Shown here piece by piece: positions 27,101 to 33,100 of a DNA stretch of 64,000 nt. This DNA is from Blastobasis lacticolella (lineage: Eukaryota; Arthropoda; Insecta; Lepidoptera; Blastobasidae): positions 10,911,907 to 10,975,906 of the forward strand of contig LR990041.1 in the NCBI GenBank assembly GCA_905147135.1, in the 5' to 3' direction. Numbering within the stretch: position 1 is the stretch's first letter; every line of letters starts with the position of its first letter. Below the pieces are notes generated by a model. The model was not told the origin of the DNA, searched no databases, and worked only from the letters and a program-made list of their open reading frames with translations. Position numbers and translations under genes: made by a program.

Positions 27101-30100
27101 GTGATTTATTCACAAGATAGATAGAGAGATTCAAGAGGAAGGTATATAAGCAAGAATAAAAAAGGGTGGATAGTGGTAAAGTAGGTGTAAGCTAACGAAG
27201 TCGCGTCGGGTCCACTAGTGTAACATAAAGGTGATCCCACAGCCCACACCAGGGTTTGCAACTGTTGCAAACAGTTTCATTTTGTTTCCAGATACATACA
27301 TTGTTAAACAAATTGCGACAAGATAAACCACATTAATAAATGTTCATTTTGTTCATGAAAGTTTCTTTTAGTATTTGAAACATTTCTAAACTTTGTTGTC
27401 ACCCCTACCGAATTTTTCAAAATGTTAATAGATGTACCTCAACAACGGTATGGGAGCACAATAGCGTCATGCGTTAGAAATGACTATAGATTTTTCGTTA
27501 AGTAAAATGAAATGTTGAACCACAGGTATGCCCAGCGCTGGGACTGTGCCCACAAACAGAGGAAGTCCGCCGCGTGTCCATCAACTCTGAGAAGTCCAAC
27601 TGCCCACTGTGCCTGTTCGCAGTGGAACAACTCGAGACAATGCTCAAGAATAACCGTAGCGAGGTAAGTAAATGAATGACGCCTCATATCACCGTAAAGT
27701 ACTCCGAGGTACCAGTGTGAACCTCAGTGCCGCCATGTACCAATGACTCATTACATCATATCAATTATCGAATACATTAGTTGAACACTAACCGATGCTC
27801 TTGTGGTGAGAGAAAACATCGTGATGAAACCGGCATATGCAGGCGGCTGAATGTGTAACCATGATCCAATCCATTTAACAGGGTTACGGAAGTCAGATGG
27901 CAGTCGCTCCACTGTAATTAACGGATTTGCGAAATCCTGGATCATAGCGGTCCCAGGCCCTCGTGCGCGAGAGTGTGCTCTCTGGGACATTAACGCCAAG
28001 ACCATAAAGTAGTTTCAATAGAATCTGACAAAACACAACGATAACACTGACTGTCTTTTCTATTAATATAATATTGCACTCAGTCCCACACTAGGAGTAC
28101 CCTGTTTCGTGGGCTCCTGCGTAGCGTTGAAAATTGTGAAAAAACATTATACACATACTTAACACACACTGGTTTATGACAAAAAATCTTATCTATCGCT
28201 GTGCTATACTAAAGTTTATATCTGTGTCGTAGTAAAGAATAAGATGTATTTAAAAGTATATAAGTAGTTTATCAGTTCTATAGCACCCATAACACAAGTT
28301 TTGCTTACTTTCGGGCTAGATAGCGCTGTATGAATTGTCCTAGCATTTATTAAGATATGGACTAATATGTCTGAAATAAATGAATTTTATTTATTATTTA
28401 TTTATTTATTTATTTATTCCCCTAGGCAAGCATCCGCAAAGCACTGGACGGTCTATGCAACCACCTGTCGGCCAAGCTACGCACGGAATGCACCGACTTC
28501 GTTGACACATACTCCAACCAACTGGTCGAAATGTTGGTAGCCAACATGAACGCTCAAGAGGTATGCGTGTTCCTCAAACTGTGCGACGACAACACCAAGG
28601 ATCCGCTCAAGTTGAAGACTCCGACCATAGACCAGTACCATGAGAAGCCCCAGCGGATGGCCGACAGGAACAATAGAAGGAGACCGATGCTTCCTAAGCA
28701 TATGCTGGAGACCGGCGCTGGTGATATTGGTGAGATATTTTATAACAGCTTTCTGCGTACCCATGAAAATGGCAAGTTTCCAAACAAGATTTACAATTAT
28801 TTTTCTCAAAAAAATCGTTTCTAGTTCTTATGTGAACGACACGCTATTTAAAATGACCCTGGGGTACTTTGAAGTGCACGTGTTTGCCTTCACATGAGTA
28901 TGGTCGTAGGAGGAAGTTTACATAACGGGGTAGAAAAGTAAAATAAATTTTAGAATATCTTTAAAAATAAGCAATTTATGAATAATTGTAATACCTAATT
29001 AGAGCGAGCGATACAAAACCGTGAACATCCCTTCACTCCCGAGTTATTTAGATTACCTTCGTTCTCTATCGAATAACTTGGAACCTGCGCAACACACTAA
29101 ATTATAACTTATATTAACAGAAACCAACGAGATCCCAGACAACACTGTGAACGGGCGTCCGATGCGGCCGGCCGTGTCGCAGAAGACCGTATGTGTTATC
29201 TGCGAATTCGTGCTCAAGGAGATCGACGACGAAATCAAGGACAAGCATAACGAGGTTTGTACTTAAATAGCCCCCCAGCAGTGGTACCGCCTATCTCCGA
29301 TTGTACGCCGCCATTATGATGCAATTGAGTTTAAACCAATCGCAGAACGACAACTTTGGCTCTGGCTTGCTGCGATTGGTCCACACTCAATATCAAAATG
29401 GCGGCGTGCTATCAGAGATCGGCGGTCGGCTGCAGGCTGGCTATCGGTTCTGCAAGCTACGTGACCTGAATATTGCCACTGTTTCGTGACTCTGGAATCC
29501 ACGTCGGTGACCTTCCGATGAATGCCCAGTATAGGCCATTTTAATTGTGTACTGGAGGCATTTTTGAACATCTTGGCGTAATGTGTGTCAGTCAAGACTG
29601 TAGGCATTGACCATTCCCTATCGTGATATATGCTGTGAGGTTGACAGTTTGTACCCGGAGTGCTGGATGATTGTCCAATATGTATTGGAGTTATTTCTTA
29701 CTGGATGATGGCCAGGGTTGCATCATCATCATCATGTCTGGCGTCAGTTTAGTCGATAGATCATGTTACTATCATTGCTGTGTTTTATATTATTAACAAG
29801 TACACTTCTATTTCACGTCCAATTGGATACATTTACTAACTATACATTTACTGTGGTGTGTGGTGCCGCCACCTCAAAGAATAGCACCACCCCATCTCTT
29901 CCCGTGGGTGTCGTAAAAGGCGACTAAGGTACAAATCCGAAAGATGGGCAGCAGCATCTTTCTGGGTAGATTTACATCAACTGCACTGCGATCTCCAACC
30001 CGCCTGCCAAGCGTGGAGATTATGGCAATGACCTTCCCTTTCGTGGGAGAGGCCCGAAGTCCTGCAGTGGATTGTTATGGGCTGTGATGATGACTAACGG

Positions 30101-33100
30101 CCAATTGCACAAACAAACATAGTAACTTGAAACTTGAAAGAATGTACATAGAAGGTTACATAAAATTTGTATGAAAAACCATAACGTCTAATCCCCACAG
30201 GACGAGATCAAGAAAGTAGTGCACAACATATGCAACCGGATGCCGAAGTCGGTGCGCAACGAGTGCGACCAATTCGTGGACAAGTACGCCGATTTGGTCG
30301 TCAGTCTGTTGGCCCAGGAACTGGACCCGGACCAAGTATGCCGCGAACTCAAGCTGTGCGACCCCGCCATCGAGTTTGACGCCATGAGGGGTCAGTATCG
30401 CAACCTAAACTAAAATCTGTCCAGACTTGTCTTATTTAGTTATAGAAATTTTGTATTTAAATGGAAAATTTGCAGCAGTATTCGATAAATTCACATTCAA
30501 TATGTGTCTTAATGTCTAATTTTATTTAGTGGTGATTTGAATCAATCTTTACACAAGTCCGTGGCGGTGTGGTGTCCGGCAGAGTAGAATAGCACCAACC
30601 CTTTACACTCGTGGGTGTCGTACAAGGCGACTAATGTTTTTGAGACAAAATATCTAGTCTCCGTAGGCTGGAAAATGGGTAGCAGCATTTTCCATTGTTG
30701 TACTTATAAAACTGCGATCTCCAACTGGCCTGCCAAGCGTGGAGATCGCTCCCGACCCGTGGTACAACTGTGATGTCTAACTGGTTGTACTACGAAGAAG
30801 TAAAGTTACCCATGGTTCAACTGGTTGTTCTATGGGGAAATATTTTTACCAATGGTTCAACTCGAGTGAGTATTTCTTTCCTTGGTCCAACTAGTTGTAC
30901 TACTGGGAATTGAATGTATCTATGGAACAGCTACTGGTACTAAACAGGAAAAGGTTATCTATCAATGCTGAAGTGCAATGCAATTACTACCTGTTTTGAT
31001 TAATTGTCTATTGATGATTAAAACGTTTGACGCGTGAATATTTCTCGTTTTCACACGATACCAAAGTAACTCTTTTTTTTATATTTATGATTTTGCCCCG
31101 TGGTACAACGGCGGAATTATGAATATTAAATATTGTAAGAAATGCGTGCAAGCGATTGGTGCAATAAAGATGTTAATAATAAACATTTATTTATTGAAAA
31201 AATTTTTTTAGGAATATTTTATATTCATCATCTTTATAGGCATGTGCCTAACGCAATTTGTCGATTGCATGCCCAATAGTTATGTGTCCATCCAGTAACT
31301 GCAGTTGTACATGTCTTACATAATCATCGTTCATTATATATTGTGCCCTTCTTTTATTACCGACCTTACGCTTCATCGGCATAGGTCCCTTGGATAAGTT
31401 ACCTTTTTCACGAAGTGCATTTAACAATCTGATTAAATTCACATTATTCTTGTTAACTGCCTTGTTTAAGTCTCCATGGAAGGACTCTGCCACATTATTC
31501 GTCCTATGACGTTCTCCGAAGACAGTTATGTACCTTTTGATTTTCTTATTTAACCAAACGCGAATTATGTACTTCAAGAATTTACCCATTTTCAGAAATC
31601 CCAATGTTTTTACTTCGTTCTTTATGTATGTCCATGCCTCATTTATTATCCCGGCTGGTATTAAGGGTAATATAGAACACATTCCGACTACTCTTTTCCC
31701 AGGTTTGGACTTTATATGACCCAATACCTTTGCCTTCTTCCAAATATTTTTAGAAAAATGCATGTAAAGGCCTTTTATCTCTACGCGTGGGAATACTTCC
31801 AACATTGCGTTGATTGCTGCAGTTTCATAGTCGCAATGGTACTTTTTAGGCTCCCATTTTGGCAATTCCGCTTTGATTATACGAAGCATTGTGACGTATG
31901 TCTCCTTTTTTTTGTCCAAGAGTAGGGCCTAAATTAGTGGAACAACATTAGTATTTTTGTTATCACTCCCAATATCACCGTGCAAAGTAAACAGATGTGA
32001 AAGTGCCATCTCCAAAAAATTCGTCAATGTGGTCAATCATTTCTCTTGCTTGGGAGGTACAGAATATAAGTATTATTTTTTCTGTGTCGCAACCCAGCAT
32101 AAAAAACTGGTCAGGCACATCAACTTCGTTGAAACGAAATGAATGATGAAAAAGAAAACAGATGAAAAAGTTGTTCTAGATACTCCCTCTGATTTATGCC
32201 TCGCGTTATAAAGGGAGTGCTTTAGATTATCGAAACACGGTATACTGTCTATTAGATCGTAACCTCTGTCTCTCAACTTTGCCTCGTGTCTCTTGTATAA
32301 TTGTGGCATCGGGACATCTGTGCCTCATTTGCCTCATTTTTTAAACTTACAACTGTTTCGGCTATTTCGTTTTTACCGTAGTTAGGTTGGCAAGAGTGCT
32401 CTTTTTCTTTAATTATTTGCATGTCCTGATAAAAAATAATATAAACAATGATATAACAAATATTATCAACAATAAAGTAAAGCATACATATACAATGTCA
32501 ATAAATACGAAGGAGTGTAGAGAGTGTTTTCATTGAAGCGAAGTGAAGCGGAGCTGAGTTCCACTCTCACTTTAAAATGCAGCGTATCAGTATATTTAGT
32601 TACATTAATGTGAAACAGAGGGAGATTACGAGCACTATGATTGACCAATCCACGGTCCACTCCTCTGCACTCCACACAGCTCCGCGTCAGTGGAAACGCA
32701 CTCTAATACTCATACATACAGTCGTACCTTAACTGTAACAGATCCACAACATTTGAGTTTTTTGTACATAGCCACGCGCCACTATATGCGCCACGCGACT
32801 CATCTTTAAAAGCTATCACTTTGTAAAATTGACGACCTTTTCATAATAAAACATTACCGCATTTGCTTTCAATTATTGTAAATTCACAATTTTCCGACAT
32901 TTTACTTTGGTATCGTGTGAAAACAAGAAATATTCACGCGTCAATATCAACGTTTTAATCATCAATAGACAATTAATTAAAAGAGGTAGTAATTGCATTG
33001 CACTTCAGCATTGATAGATAACCTTTTCCTGTTTAGTACCAGTAGTTGTTCCATAGATACATTCAATTCCCAGTAGTACAACTAGTTGGACCAAGGAAAG

